Shown piece by piece: positions 48,681 to 62,559 of a stretch of 64,000 nt of DNA. The DNA lies in the NCBI RefSeq assembly GCF_020379485.1, contig NC_063446.1, forward strand, positions 19,603,525 to 19,667,524, given 5' to 3'. Made by a program: the position numbers and the translations under genes. The notes under the pieces are model-generated. The model saw only the letters and a list, made by a program, of their open reading frames with translations, did no database searches and had not been told where the DNA came from. Origin of the DNA: Brassica napus (taxonomy: Eukaryota; Streptophyta; Magnoliopsida; Brassicales; Brassicaceae). Within the stretch, counting starts at the first letter, position 1. The number at the start of each line of letters is the position of its first letter.

Positions 48681-49507
48681 GAACAAAACTTAAGTTCACT
48701 AAGTTCACCCCCTATGGTGAACCTTTAAATTCACCACATCTTCTATCACAAATCAAATTACCACATATATAAATATATAAAAATATTTTTTTTTTTAAAT
48801 CTAAAAAAAATAAAAATAATGACACCAATTTTAACGACGTTAACACCACTAAAAAAACCCTAAATCTTAAATTCTAAATCCGAAACCCTAAATCTAAACC
48901 CTAACCCCTAAACCTAAATCATATACCCTAAATTCTAAACCCAAACTCTAGACCCTAAACCCAAATTCTAGAACCTAAATCCAAATCTTATACCCTAAAC
49001 ACAAATAATAGACCCTAAACCCAAACCGTAAACCCTAGACCCTAAACCCAAATCCTAGACTCTAAACCCCAAACCTTAAACCCTAAAGGAACAACATCAA
49101 CATTAACCCAAACTTTTAGGGTATAGATTTTGGGTTTAGGGTTTACGATTAGAGTTTAGGATCTATGGTTTGGATTTGGGTTTAGGATATAGGGTTTGGG
49201 TTTAGGGTATAAAGTTTGGTTTTAGAGTATACGATTTGGGTTTAAGATTTAGAATATAGGGTTTGGGTTTAGGGTTTAGATTTAGGTTTTAGGGTTTAAA
49301 TTTAGGGTTTAGATTTTAGGATTTAGTGTTTAGAGTTTAGCTAACGGCGTTAACGTCATCAAAATTTGTGTTATTTTTTTTTTTATTGTAGAATTTTTTT
49401 AAATAAAAATGTAGATTTTATTATTTATCTAGGTGACAATTTGATTGGTGATAAGAGATGCGGTGAATTTAAAAGTTCATCGCAGGGAGTGAACCTAAGT
49501 TTTGTTC
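48681..49507. mobile_element. MULE-like foldback element with telomere-like core (copy 2)
   Basis: Ends GAACAAAACTTAAGTTCAC and, read inward from 49507, GAACAAAACTTAGGTTCAC. Flanks ATTTTTCTA (48672-48680) and ATTTTTCTC (49508-49516) match at 8 of 9 bases. One arm contains about 25 degenerate CCCTAAA-type units (48858-49090), the other the complementary TTTAGGG units (49115-49345). TTAACG(A)CGTTAAC motifs lie symmetrically outside them. It has the same architecture as 26200-26860. No coding capacity. Confidence 0.83.
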
Positions 49508-49516
49508 ATTTTTCTC

Positions 49517-51234
<1,718 letters not shown>

Positions 51235-51346
51235 AAATAAGATAAGGCGAACAACCTCTCACATAATTCTCTCTTCTCATATATTACAATTTACAAGAGA
51301 GAGGGAGAGAAATACTTGTCGATATAAACTAAATTCAAGTTCATGC

Positions 51347-54300
51347 ATGGGTGCGATGAAGACAAGATCAGCATCAGCGGGGAGATGGGTGAACGAGGTC
51401 GTGAGTTTCGTTGTGTTTTGTCTGTTAGACATCATGGATTATTTGCTCTGTCTTCTCTACAAAACAGCTGATTTTCTCCTCGAAGCAGAGTGGAAGCCTT
51501 GCTATTGCTTGTCACCCAGGAAACTCATCACCGCAAGTCGAGGGAACATCCTCTTATCTCATAACAATTGTGAATCCAAGATCCTCACTGTTTCTCCTCT
51601 GCAACAACTTAGGTATTAATTTTTTGGGAGAAATTATTTGAAAATAAAATGAAAAGACATGTCATTTTACTTGGAACAAACGTGGCTTGTTTGTCCAACA
51701 ACAACGTTAGAGTCGAAGATTCATGTCAATATGTTTTGTTCTCATTGCAATACTAATTAATTGTTGACAAATGCTATAGAAAAAGACTTAAATTTATCTT
51801 ACACACACGTATTAATCCCTTTTGCATTTTCAAGAGAATAATTCCATTACTAATTATGACTGCTACTAGGGATTGAAAATAGCATCCATTTTTTATTCGG
51901 TTTACTAATTTAACCGGCCGGTTTTGCATGTAGCGGTCGTTCCAAGATTGAGCTAGAGGAGATCTCTGAGACTCTTTATTCTCGTCCTTCTCTTCTATCA
52001 GACCTCTCTAAGCTCTCTGTTAACGATCTCACAAAATGGGTAGTGAATATGACTCGGTCACACTCTGATTGTGGCGAGATCAAGATAAGTAAGAAAAGAA
52101 GGAAAACGATGAAGTTGAGCTTCACTGTCGTTGAGATGCTTCAAGGCAAGATCAGACCGCAGAATTTGAGCCGACAAGTCTCGAGATGGTCGGATTGTGA
52201 TTGTGGATTTTGTACTTGTTGGAATTCAACTTGTGTCAAAGATCAGTACCTTTTTGTCAAAACTCAGTTCCCTAAAGGTAAGATATTCACATTTTCTATA
52301 AATAATACCACAAAAAGTAAAAAATAAATAAATAAACAGAAATATATATATATATATATATATTTCTTTTCATATTTTCTCAAAGGGACAATTATCAAAA
52401 CCAAATATAGAGATAGCTATCTTAATCCCATGAATTTTTTTTACTCAAAACCAGGTGAAAATTTGAAAGTTGGTAAATTTTGCGTTCCATATAATCTTAT
52501 TTTAAAAACGAGATTCTATATTAATGATTAACCCAATGATATAGTTTATTTAAATATGTGTGCAAAATTGCCGAGTAATCTCAAACATTAAAACTATTTA
52601 GTGACTTTCAATTTTGAACATTTTCATAGGTAATAGTGGGAATGAAGACGTGTTGTTCATCCACGGCTTCATATCTTCATCGGCGTTTTGGACAGAGACG
52701 GTATTTCCAAGGTTGTCGAAATCCAAGTATAGACTATTTGCCGTAGATCTCTTAGGGTTTGGGAAGAGCCCTAAGCCTGCGGATTCACTCTACACGATGA
52801 GAGAGCATGTGGAGATGATCGAGAAATCGGTATTGCTTAGACACAATGTGAAGTCGTTCCACATTGTGGCTCACTCTTTGGGTTGCATCTTGGCTTTTGG
52901 TTTAGTCGCTAAGCACGGTGGTTCCATCAAGTCACTAACCCTCCTCGCTCCGGTTAGTTTGCATTTAATCCTTACAAACATAATACGACTTTATGAAAAA
53001 ATAAATAAATTAGAAATTCTGCGCGTAAATAGTTTTTTTTAAATGTAATGGTTGTTTTACATAAATGCGATTAAAACATCAGAAAAAGTATTAGAATTTA
53101 GGAAACCTGGAATATAACCGTAAAAATAATACGATGGTTATAGTAATATATGGTATGTCAACATCTATGGTATAATTTTCAGATTATAATAGCAATCTTA
53201 CAAAAGAACTTGTTGAATTAAGTTCTATATTATCATCTACAGTTTTTATAATTCAGCTGAGTAGCTTACTCTTTATTAGTTTAGTTAAAATGGCGTGGTA
53301 AAAGGTTTTTCCTGTGGACTTGCGTTCTCATCACATTTATTTTAGTTATTAATTAATCAATTCAATATAATTTTGATTTTGGTGAGTCCAAAAGACAATA
53401 CGCATTCGTGAATCATAACCAATCGTGGTACTACGATTAATATATATGTGTACGCTTTTCTGAGATTTGACACGTGTGCATCTGTGGCGAAGCCGTACCA
53501 TCCGGTGCCGACGACGGAGGCGGAGCCAAGGCAGTACGTGATGAAGAAGGTTGCACCACGGAGGATTTGGCCGCCCATAGCGTTTGGAGCGTCGATGGCT
53601 TGTTGGTATGAACACATTAGCCGTACCATTTGTCTTCTCATCTGCAAGAACCATCGTCTTTGGCAATTTCTTGCCAAACTCATCACCCGTAATAATAGGT
53701 ATCTAAGCTTTCATTCATATTAAATTAAATTAATGAATGAAAATGTAGAGATAGCGTAAGGTTTTCAATTAAAAGTTACATCAAATAGCTAGCCAGTATA
53801 TTGACACAATGGGAAAAATAAAAAATACTTAGGCAACCTAACGATGAAGAGATGAGCTAAATATTATAAGCTAATACTAAGTTCTAACCTACCGAACCTA
53901 TTAGTGTATGGAGCATTTTGAATGTTACTTTGATATGTGTCATGCCAACATATAGTATAATAATTATCTCTATTCTATATATAGTAAATATATTTAACTC
54001 TAGTCTATCTATGGTTGGAGTTGTTTGGAATAATAGAAAAAATAAAAACATAACTAACTAAATTAAATTCAGAGAAACTGAAATATGTTAAGCTATTTCT
54101 CTATTGCAGGACAGTGAACTTTCTAATAGAAGGGTTTATGTGTCACACGCATAACGCAGCGTGGCACACTTTACACAACATAATATGTGGAGTAGGGAGC
54201 AAACTGGATTCGTATTTGGACATCGTACGAGACAAACTGAAGTGTAATGTCGCCATCTTCCATGGAAGAGACGATGAGGTAGTACCTGTTGAGTGTAGCT

Positions 54301-54434
54301 ACAATGTTCAAAGTCGGATTCCTCGAGCACGTGTTAAGGTTGTTGAGAACAAAGATCACATAACTTTAGTTGTCGGAAGGCAAGTGGAGTTTGCTAAAGA
54401 GCTCGAGGAGATTTGGAAGAGTTCTTCTTGCTAA
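51347..54434 (+). CDS. BODYGUARD-type alpha/beta hydrolase
   Basis: Five exons: 51347-51612, 51934-52277, 52630-52952, 53493-53698, 54110-54434; 487 aa in phase. The N-terminus has a hydrophobic stretch (VVSFVVFCLLDIMDYLLCLLY), likely a membrane anchor or signal. The hydrolase fold starts near residue 205 (VLFIHGFISSSAFW, oxyanion region). The nucleophile elbow AHSLG gives Ser286, the acid is Asp434 or Asp435 (HGRDDEVVP) and the histidine is His463 (NKDHITLV), so the triad is complete. LTLLAPPYHPVP and EGFMCHTHNAAWHTLHN are characteristic of the BODYGUARD family, epidermal cell-wall proteins needed for cuticle/cutin formation. I do not recall a family member at the corresponding Arabidopsis locus, so it may be a transposed copy. 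Which BDG paralogue it is cannot be decided here. Confidence 0.9.
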
Positions 54435-55284
54435 AACCAGGTTGTGGATACTATCAATTGATCAATATATACGAAGGAAAAAAAAATAATATATATATAT
54501 ATATATGAAGGGGGTTTTTTTTCACAAAAATTTAAGCGAAAGTCTTTTGACTGTTAAGTACTGAATATTTTATGTTACTTAGCTATTATTTGTTGCGAGT
54601 TGGGAAAGAAGAGTAATAATAATTTTACTATGCGTATTAATATTATTGTGATGACTTGCTTATGTGAAGAACCAGAGAGTTTAAATCTGCCGCTCCCTCC
54701 ATTTTTGTTTTCTTTTTTTGTTCAAAGCCATTACACTTCAGAGAATCTTTCTGTGGTCTTTGCCAAGAGTTTGTTTCACTTTCGTAGGGTGAGAACTCCG
54801 AATGGTTTGATCTTCTCTTTGCATTTCTTGGCATTGCCACTTTAAAACTTTACATTTTGATTTTGTGTGGGGGCAAAATAAGCTTAAGGTACCCCTATCC
54901 CACTATTACGTGGAATCGTTTATAAGATCTGCAACTGTCTCTAGAGCCACTAGACTTTGCTACATTAACAGAGCTTTCAACCTACAATCACTAGACTTTG
55001 CTACATTAACAAAGCTTTTAACCATTATAGATCTACCATTGCCAACCAAATGCCATAACCCTCTCCACATAATAAAATCCCTTATGCTTCTCCAAACATA
55101 CGAAGTGATAATTATACATGACAGTCTGATTCATTCAACCATAACTAAACCATAGTTTTTGTTTGCCAACCAAAAAAAAAAACAACACTAGAAGTTAACC
55201 TTGCAAATTGTCTGATTTTCGTTTCACCTCCAAAGAACAATGTGGAGTATTAGGACAAGCGGAATTCGAATTATTGGTTTTTTC
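54435..55284. other. Convergent intergenic region
   Basis: 3' flanks of the hydrolase gene (+) and SPT16 (-). An ACTAGACTTTGCTACATTAACA phrase is repeated at 54950 and 54992. A (TA)n tract lies near 54490-54505. No gene seen. Confidence 0.5.
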
Positions 55285-58200
55285 TCACCTGTGCTTGCGT
55301 TTGGATGGTGGCATGTTCCTCATGCTGCTGCCTCCTCCACCGCTGCTTCTGCCTCCACCACCACCGCTGGTTCCAGGACGCGATTTCCCAAACGCTCTCA
55401 TCTTCCTTCTCTTCCTATCTTCCTCACTGTCAGACTCAGCTCCATGCTCTCTGTCTGCATTAGTAGCTTCTCTCTCCAGCTCGTCCCATGTCTTACCCTT
55501 CTCTTCCTCTGATTCTTCCTCCGAGTCTTCTTCTTCATCGTCCTCTGACTCAACCAGTGAAGCGCTGTCTGAATCCTCGTCCTCTGACTCAGACTCAACC
55601 TCCACATCTGAGGCCTCATACTCTTTGTCTGACTCCTCAGAGCCACCAGATTCTGAATCGCTTCCATCCAAGTTCAAAAACTCCCATCCACCTTCCTCTA
55701 CAAAGCTCTGTGGATCATCAGTGATTGTCTTGAGGATCTGCCTCCAGTTCAGATTCAGTTTGCTCTCGTAGTACTTTATATCAGTAGTGTCAAGCCATTC
55801 CTTTATCCCTTCTAGAGAAGTAGTGGGAATAGAGTCAACCCTGAGAACATCTTTCTTGAAGTCCTTGAAGATTATGGCCATGTCAAAGTTCTTCTGCCCA
55901 AACCCAACTCTCTCCAGATTCACAATCTCAATCTCACTCAAACTGACCACAAAAAAGGGCATTTCAGTGATCTCTACAAGGCAGCTGGAGGTCGGGATGA
56001 TGAAAGCGTTTGTCTTATGTGGCACACCATAGAACCCAAGCTCTCTCAGTGGCTGATCAAACTCAAGGTCCAAACTTGCAAACTGAGGTTGTTGCCACAT
56101 ATCATTGACTCGGCTTGCAAAATGATTGAAGTCCATGTTGATCTTGTTTTTCCTAGCCCTCTCCCGCTGCTCTTCATCAATCTCGTCTGGGTCATAGGCT
56201 GATCTCCTTCCACCGCCTAAGGATTGCACAACATCCATCACCTCAACATAGAACTGGACGTCCTTTGTTTTCTTGTTTGCTACCATGATGTGGTTGTGCA
56301 GGTGAAAATGCAGGACGGTGATCATCTCCCTCTCAGCAGGCTGGAAAAACGCATGCTTAATGTTTCCAAACAGGACATCCACCCGCTCATTGGGCCTAGT
56401 TGTAGAATATCTGAAACCATTGGCATGAGCTTCGAGTGTTCCAGGAATCCTCTTGCGACCGCTAAACTGTGGACGGATCCATAGATCAGACAACCTGAGA
56501 GGTTTGAACTTGTTTCCTGCAAGCTGAAGCTTCTCTTGGGTCACCAGTGTTGCCCTTTCGATTCTTTCCGACTCACGAGCATTGACTTGCCGTCTCAGGG
56601 TCTTAATCGCCTGAACCACTTCACTGCTATGCTTTGAATCCTTGGACCGGAATGAAACCTCCTTGAGGTATATAGCTCCCTGGTTTTTCAAAGTGTTAGA
56701 GTCAGGAGGGTTGAAGGGTGTACCGGGGACATTGAAAATGATACGGATGTAGTTATTCTGGCTGCTCTCATGCTGGTTTGATACTGTTCTGATCGCTGAT
56801 ACATGGAACGGAACCAAGCTACCATAGATGGGTAACAGTAAAGCCTCGTTCTTCTGATCAACTTGGATCATCAAATCCCTAGGCTGAGGCACATCATTAA
56901 CGTTCTTGTAGGCAACCATATCAGTGGAAGTCTTTGCAGTAGACCGGCGGTCTCCAGAACCGGAACTGTCACCAGCAAGCCTTCTGGCAGTCTCTTCATT
57001 TTTCTGGCGTGCAAGCTCTGCCTGGTGCTGTTTCCGCAGCTCCTCTTTAGACACCACATGATCATCTGATCTAAGAGCTGTTTTTGTCATGTAGTTCTCT
57101 GGTCCAGCGGTCCTTGCCTTCTTCCTTGGCTTCTCTTCTTCTTCCTCCTTGAATGAATAAGCCACATCCTTGACAGCTTTGGAGCACTTTGTAGTCAAAA
57201 TCTCAGGATTCTGATCTTTAACAATAACAGTATCAGCCAGTAATAGCGAGAATTTCTTGTTCTTGCTGCGGCTCTCCTCCTCACATTCCAAGTTCTGGAA
57301 CCCAAGAGACACATTAAACGCCATCTCTGATCTCAACACTTTATCATTCTTCGCATTAATATTCAATCCAGACTCTCTGAATTCAAGACCGATACCAGTA
57401 CCAGCAGATTTGGTTAGCTTGTCAACCAACTCAGGAGCTTCCTTTTCAACCACGGACAGGGCAGCTTGATAGATAGTATTCAACTTAGTTCCTGGCCTCA
57501 GAGCATTAATAGCAGCCTCATGTGCCTTGAGAAGAACTTCATAAGCCTTGCTCTGGAGAGGAGTTGCATCTATTAGGTAAGTCCTAGCGACATTGGAGCA
57601 ATAGCTATTGTACCGAGCACCAACAGCGCATATAATGATGCTCGCTGGATCATAAGTGAGCAATTCATCATCACTTGCAGCACTAGGCTTCAGATCAAAC
57701 TTGCCTCCACTCTGAAATATGGGAGGGTAGCATATGTCAACATTCTCTGCCTTCAGCTTCACATTGGCTTTCGTTGGCTCAAGTATTGCTTTCTCGGTGA
57801 CATCCATCAACGAAGAGTGGGTGACATCTTTCTCCTCATCGATAATATTCTCAAGTTTAGGAACAACAACATTCTTCATCACGCTGTAGGCTAGATACGC
57901 AGCTTTCTTCACATTAATGATCTCAGTTCCGTCTTTAACAGCAAACAGATCAGACAACCCCGCAGTGATATCCACAAACTGAAACATTGCATTCTTTAGC
58001 CTCTCAGTCCACGTCTCCAGAAACTTACCTTCAGGAGCCTCACGAGCAATGTGTCCCACAACTTGAGACTCCTTTCCATCACCAACAGGTAGATCACGGA
58101 TGGCACGAAAAATGGCATCCATCTGCCCTGTTCCATCATCACCTTTAGCCTTCACATGCATAACAACATCAATCCTCAACTCATCAAGTGCAGGCTTTTT

Positions 58201-58542
58201 CACAACTTCAAGCAGAGTTGCCTTGCTCTTGCTGCACAAGAAATGGATCTTCTTCGGCGTGAAAACCATGATTGTATCAGGAAACTCATACCCAAGAAGC
58301 CAAATGTTCAAAGCCGACGATTTCAGGTAGCGCAGATCATCGGAAGCAGGAGGGGTAGCTACAGAAAGAGCGTCAGCAGATCCCCAAAGGTCTTCACTGT
58401 GCTGATTCCAGTGTGCATACAAGGCTCTTGTGCGTGAGATGAAGTTCTTGACATCAATTTCGTAGGTGTTCGCAGCTCTTGGAGGCGCTCTTGGAGGCAG
58501 GCCAGCAGGAGCTCGTGCGTTACCGTTTCGAGAGTCTCCCAT
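55285..58542 (-). CDS. SPT16: FACT complex subunit SPT16
   Basis: One uninterrupted coding exon, 1,085 aa. SPT16 with SSRP1 forms FACT, the histone H2A-H2B/H3-H4 chaperone that helps RNA polymerase II pass nucleosomes; it acts in the nucleus. Domains (approximate): a peptidase-M24-like N-terminal domain 30-440 without metal-binding catalysis; a charged linker 440-550 (EEEEEKPRKKART); the dimerisation/middle region 555-700 (MIQVDQKNEALLLPIYGSLVPF); a histone-binding PH-like module 700-930 (LWIRPQFSGRKRIPGTLEAHANG, FYGVPHKTNAFIIPTSSCLVEI); a strongly acidic tail 955-1045; and a Gly-rich basic end (SKRKHR). Length matches the family. A leader intron appears to run from a GTAAGT donor at 59322 to a TTTAG acceptor directly before the ATG, with the first UTR exon at 59323 to about 59475. 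It matches Arabidopsis At4g10710. Confidence 0.96.
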   Translation of the reverse strand: MGDSRNGNARAPAGLPPRAPPRAANTYEIDVKNFISRTRALYAHWNQHSEDLWGSADALSVATPPASDDLRYLKSSALNIWLLGYEFPDTIMVFTPKKIHFLCSKSKATLLEVVKKPALDELRIDVVMHVKAKGDDGTGQMDAIFRAIRDLPVGDGKESQVVGHIAREAPEGKFLETWTERLKNAMFQFVDITAGLSDLFAVKDGTEIINVKKAAYLAYSVMKNVVVPKLENIIDEEKDVTHSSLMDVTEKAILEPTKANVKLKAENVDICYPPIFQSGGKFDLKPSAASDDELLTYDPASIIICAVGARYNSYCSNVARTYLIDATPLQSKAYEVLLKAHEAAINALRPGTKLNTIYQAALSVVEKEAPELVDKLTKSAGTGIGLEFRESGLNINAKNDKVLRSEMAFNVSLGFQNLECEEESRSKNKKFSLLLADTVIVKDQNPEILTTKCSKAVKDVAYSFKEEEEEKPRKKARTAGPENYMTKTALRSDDHVVSKEELRKQHQAELARQKNEETARRLAGDSSGSGDRRSTAKTSTDMVAYKNVNDVPQPRDLMIQVDQKNEALLLPIYGSLVPFHVSAIRTVSNQHESSQNNYIRIIFNVPGTPFNPPDSNTLKNQGAIYLKEVSFRSKDSKHSSEVVQAIKTLRRQVNARESERIERATLVTQEKLQLAGNKFKPLRLSDLWIRPQFSGRKRIPGTLEAHANGFRYSTTRPNERVDVLFGNIKHAFFQPAEREMITVLHFHLHNHIMVANKKTKDVQFYVEVMDVVQSLGGGRRSAYDPDEIDEEQRERARKNKINMDFNHFASRVNDMWQQPQFASLDLEFDQPLRELGFYGVPHKTNAFIIPTSSCLVEITEMPFFVVSLSEIEIVNLERVGFGQKNFDMAIIFKDFKKDVLRVDSIPTTSLEGIKEWLDTTDIKYYESKLNLNWRQILKTITDDPQSFVEEGGWEFLNLDGSDSESGGSEESDKEYEASDVEVESESEDEDSDSASLVESEDDEEEDSEEESEEEKGKTWDELEREATNADREHGAESDSEEDRKRRKMRAFGKSRPGTSGGGGGRSSGGGGSSMRNMPPSKRKHR

Positions 58543-59322
58543 CTAAAGAGAGCACAGAAGAAACTTATATGAGAAATAAATTGCAATATATATTCAGAAA
58601 CAAGAAAAGTTATCATAAACTTGTGCACATTACTTGGTCACAATCTATCATATACGTGAACAAGAAAGCTATCATAAACACGAGAGACACACACAGACTA
58701 AAAGCTTTCACAAATCAGACTCAATGCATGACAAAAAAAAAAAAAATGAAAATTTCGTAAACTATTTCAAGCAACAGAATCATCAAGGTTACAGCTTTTA
58801 CATACATCTAAAGAGAAACAAGAAAGAGAATCTCACAATCAAAGCAGTCATTGTTCTGTACAATTTAGGGTTTCATAGATTGAAGTTGCAATATATACTC
58901 CGAAACAAGAAAGATAGAATCACAAAAACCTAAAGCTTTCGAAAATCAAAGAGTCATTGTTCTCTTCAATTTAGGGTTTCATAGATTGAAGCTTAGATTC
59001 AGAGCGAATGCCACTAATTTCACAAAAAAACCATAAACAAAAATAGAGTAGAAAACAAACCCACCTCGAATCGAATCCGAGATATCCCAAATCAACGAAG
59101 AGACGCGAACAGAAGCACGCCGCGAAACCCTAGAAACCGAATAACGAAGAACAAGACGGTTAATTTACTGGGAAAATGCAGCGAAATGGAAACAGATCGA
59201 GTGAGGAAACATGATTTTAGACGAGGATTCGAATCAAAGAACACGAAAAGAGATTAGAACAAGTTGAATCCGAGATTAAAACGAGTGAGAAATCGAAAAG
59301 GGAAAATCAAGGAGATACTTAC
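58543..59322 (-). other. 5'-UTR intron of SPT16
   Basis: About 780 bases between donor GTAAGTATCT (59322 downward) and the acceptor TTTAG abutting ATG at 58542. An alternative donor GTGGGTTT near 59063 suggests a possible extra UTR exon (about 59064-59140). Two copies of an AATTTAGGGTTTCATAGATTGAAG phrase occur near 58862 and 58970. No ORF of interest. Confidence 0.55.
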
Positions 59323-59427
59323 CCAGAGGGTTTGATGACGGAGGAAAAGAACGTGGTAAGCTCTACACGACGGCGATAAAACGAACAAAAAAGCTCCGGC
59401 GAGGCGTAAGAGAGAATGAGACTAAGA

Positions 59428-59431
<4 letters not shown>

Positions 59432-59469
<38 letters not shown>
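59432..59469. repeat. (GA)19 microsatellite in the SPT16 first UTR exon
   Basis: An AG/GA tract of about 38 bases. On the minus strand it is a CT-rich stretch near the probable transcription start, a common plant core-promoter feature. Confidence 0.9.
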
Positions 59470-59472
<3 letters not shown>

Positions 59473-59475
59473 AGG

Positions 59476-60974
59476 GAGGGACCAAAGTGGCTACTCTGCG
59501 AGGCTATTCTGCGAAAGGGGAACATTTTTATTTATATAGTAGAGGGCAACAACGAACGGCCCATTAAGGCCTTAACGAATAACTAATAAAGCCCATCATG
59601 TTGAGGAGGACCTGACTCAGATATATGCACCGTTGAATTATCATTGTTTTCTTCTTTTCCTTACCAAAACAAAGATTCTTAGTTATAATCAGAATTTGGA
59701 ACATTTTATATTTTAAAATAAAATATGGAACATTTTAACAAAAAAATAAAAGGTATGAAAGCATAATAACAATTGAAGCTATTTTTATAAAGTTGTACAC
59801 ATGAATTTTAAACGACCGAGTCTACGTCAATATTTAAAAAAATATAGAATATAATGCAAGACAAAAATGAAAAATCAACATGAGAAATTGATTAAAAAAA
59901 ATTAAAATTATGGGAATCAATGAGTCTAGAAGAGAAAAATAATAATAATGTCGGTGTTGTTTCAACAAAACTAAAGATTTTTTGGCCATTTTTTACTTTC
60001 GCTATTTATAATTAGCAGAATACATGATTTCTAAGTTGTTAAATTTCCTTTTAAGCACAAAATTTCATATTTTGAAATATTATGGTTTACATTCCATTAT
60101 TTTCTAGATACATTTAATGAGGTTTTCTTCCATTTGTAATTCTAATAAATTTTGATATTATTAATTATTTTCATTACAATCTATAATTGAGTATAAGGAT
60201 CATGTAATAGAATATTATGAAAGGTACATGTGGTTATAGGACAAAGAATGAAAAGTAAACCAACTTAGACATAAAAATAGAAGAAAAATAAATAATACTA
60301 ATAAAATATGATAAAATCATAATTCATAATAATTTTGAAAAGAGATTAGAAAATATGAGATACGTGAGAAAGAAAATACATGAATATAAATAGATAAGAA
60401 ATTGATTAAGAAAAAACATAGTTATGGTTAGACTAAAGAGTAGTATTAAAACAAAACTTCATATAACAATATAATAAAATAAATCCACAAGTGATAGAAT
60501 AGAATTTTCTTGTAAAAAAAATATAAAAATAAACCCATAAATAGATGTAAATCATCTTTTAAACGGAAACAAATATTTTTTTTTTGGTATGGGATATGAC
60601 AAAATAGGCCCACCTAAAGAAAAGCTCAAGTTAGTCTACTTAGATTTGATTGGTACGCTGACGAATTAGAGAAAGGTTAAAAAGAATTCTCATTGTATTC
60701 AATTGGAATATTCTTGTCTTTATAATGTACAGTACGTTTGGGCTGAATCATCATCGTATTCGTAGTTTCCTTACATATCAGAGCAGCATTGTCTAAACGA
60801 TTCAGTAGATCTGTGACAACCTCCTCAAAATCTCATGTGAGTTCTAGAATCAGAGATTCCTTTGTGTTTTTTAGTTCAGAAAGCTGAAAAAATACTCTCG
60901 TGCTTGTAATTGAACATTTTTTTTCCAGAAAATTCTTGTTGATTCTCTCCATATATAATTATATTTGTAGCAGA
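59476..60974. other. Divergent intergenic region
   Basis: About 1.5 kb of AT-rich DNA between SPT16 (-) and the pyrophosphorylase copy (+). No bounded element. 60895-60974 may be leader of the latter. Confidence 0.5.
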
Positions 60975-62183
60975 ATGAAGGCTCTTATTCTAGTTGGAGG
61001 ATTCGGAACTCGATTGAGACCGCTTACATTCAGCATTCCAAAACCCCTAGTTGATTTTGGAAACAAGCCCATGATTTTGCATCAGGTACGGTAGGTAGCT
61101 TCTTCTCATTATGATGCATCCATTCTCTGAATCATACTTTTTGGTCGATGCTTAAATTAAATAGATTGAAGCTCTAAAAGCTGCTGGAGTTACTGAAGTT
61201 GTATTAGCTATCAACCACCAACAACCAGAGGTACTACTACTATTCATTATTTATTTACGCTGTGGTGTAGTGATGATTCTCATTGTGTTTATTTATTTTA
61301 TTATAAGGTGATGTTGAATTTTGTGAAAGAATATGAGAAAAAGCTTGAGATGAAGATCACCTTTTCTCAAGAAACCGAACCCCTCGGGACAGCAGGGCCT
61401 CTCGCCTTGGCTCGTGACAAGCTCATCGATGAATCAGGCAAACCCTTTTTTGTGCTGAACAGTGATGTTATCTGCGAATATCCACTGCTCGAGATGATCG
61501 AATTTCACAAGAATCACGCCGCTGAAGCTTCAATCATGGTGACCAAAGTAGATGATCCTTCTAAGTACGGTGTGGTGGTTATGGAGGAGGAAGGTAAAGA
61601 AGAATCAAGAGTTGAAAGTTTCGTTGAGAAACCAAAACATTTTGTAGGGGACAAGATCAACGCTGGGATATACCTCTTGAACCCGTCTGTGCTGGACATG
61701 ATCGAGCTGAGACGGACATCGATAGAGAAAGAGATATTCCCTAAGATAGCGTCAGAGAAGAAGCTTTACGCCATGGTACTACCCGGTTTCTGGATGGACA
61801 TTGGTCAGCCAAAAGATTACTTAACAGGGCAGAGAATGTATCTCCGCTGTCTAAGAAAGAATGCCCCAGAGGAGCTTTTCGCGTCGTCGGGAGATCACGT
61901 GATCGGGAATGTTATGGCGGATGAGACCGCGGTTATAGGGGAACGATGATTGATTGGTCCAGGATGTGTGATTGCATCCGGTGTGAGATTGTTTGGTTGC
62001 ACTGTTATGCGCGGTTCTCGGATCAAGGAACATGCTTGTGTGTCTGATAGTATCGTGGGGTGGGATTCAACCGTTGGAAGTTGGGCTCGTGTAGCTAACA
62101 TAACGGTTCTCGGCAAAGATGTTCACGTTGCTGACGCAGAGGTTTATAGCAGCGGGGCTTCTATCCAAGAACAAATCATATGA
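60975..62183 (+). pseudogene. GDP-mannose pyrophosphorylase copy with in-frame stop
   Basis: Exons 60975-61085, 61165-61230 and 61308-62183 encode a mannose-1-phosphate guanylyltransferase of the CYT1/VTC1 type, which makes GDP-mannose for ascorbate and glycan synthesis in the cytosol. The nucleotide-binding signature [11 protein letters not shown] with PKPLVDF, the FVEKP loop and FWMDIGQP are all present. At 61947-61949 a TGA ends the frame after 272 aa, just where the C-terminal left-handed beta-helix begins. The same frame then continues for 77 codons ([20 protein letters not shown]) to 62183. Against the family as I remember it, about six residues of one hexapeptide repeat are also missing next to the stop, and one extra Gln sits in INHQQPE. 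Introns match the family positions, so it is a DNA-level duplicate, not a retrocopy. A truncated catalytic-domain protein remains possible. Confidence 0.85.
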
Positions 62184-62559
62184 CTTAATATATGTCCAGA
62201 AACTATGATTGTGTGTTTCTTCTTGTTTACTATATGATCATCATATAATAGAATCCTTTTGAACCTTTGTGGTTTTCAATTACTTTTCTTTCTTTTTCAA
62301 TGGTTCTTATTTGACACTATTCTTAACTCAAAATGGACTAAAATCGCTCTATTATGGCTTTATTTAGGTTCCAATCTTTGTAATATCATCAGTGGCCGAA
62401 GAGCTATTTGCGTACACAAACACCATACGCTAGGGGCTGTGCTAGCATTCTAGCAACGATAAGAGAAGACAAATACTTCTGCCAATTGCTTGGTTGATCA
62501 CTATATGAGAACTTTGTTTGGAAGATGAATCAAATATTATATGGTTGTAATGCTAATGC

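Noticed and set aside
55208..55771. Plus-strand ORF rich in serine, proline and leucine (187 codons)
   Set aside because: It is the antisense of the acidic and glycine-rich tail of SPT16; the composition follows from GAA/GAT/GGA codons on the other strand.
60900..60974. N-terminal extension of the pyrophosphorylase from a start at 60900
   Set aside because: The codon is not ATG and the added residues are unlike the family; MKALILVGG at 60975 is the conserved start.
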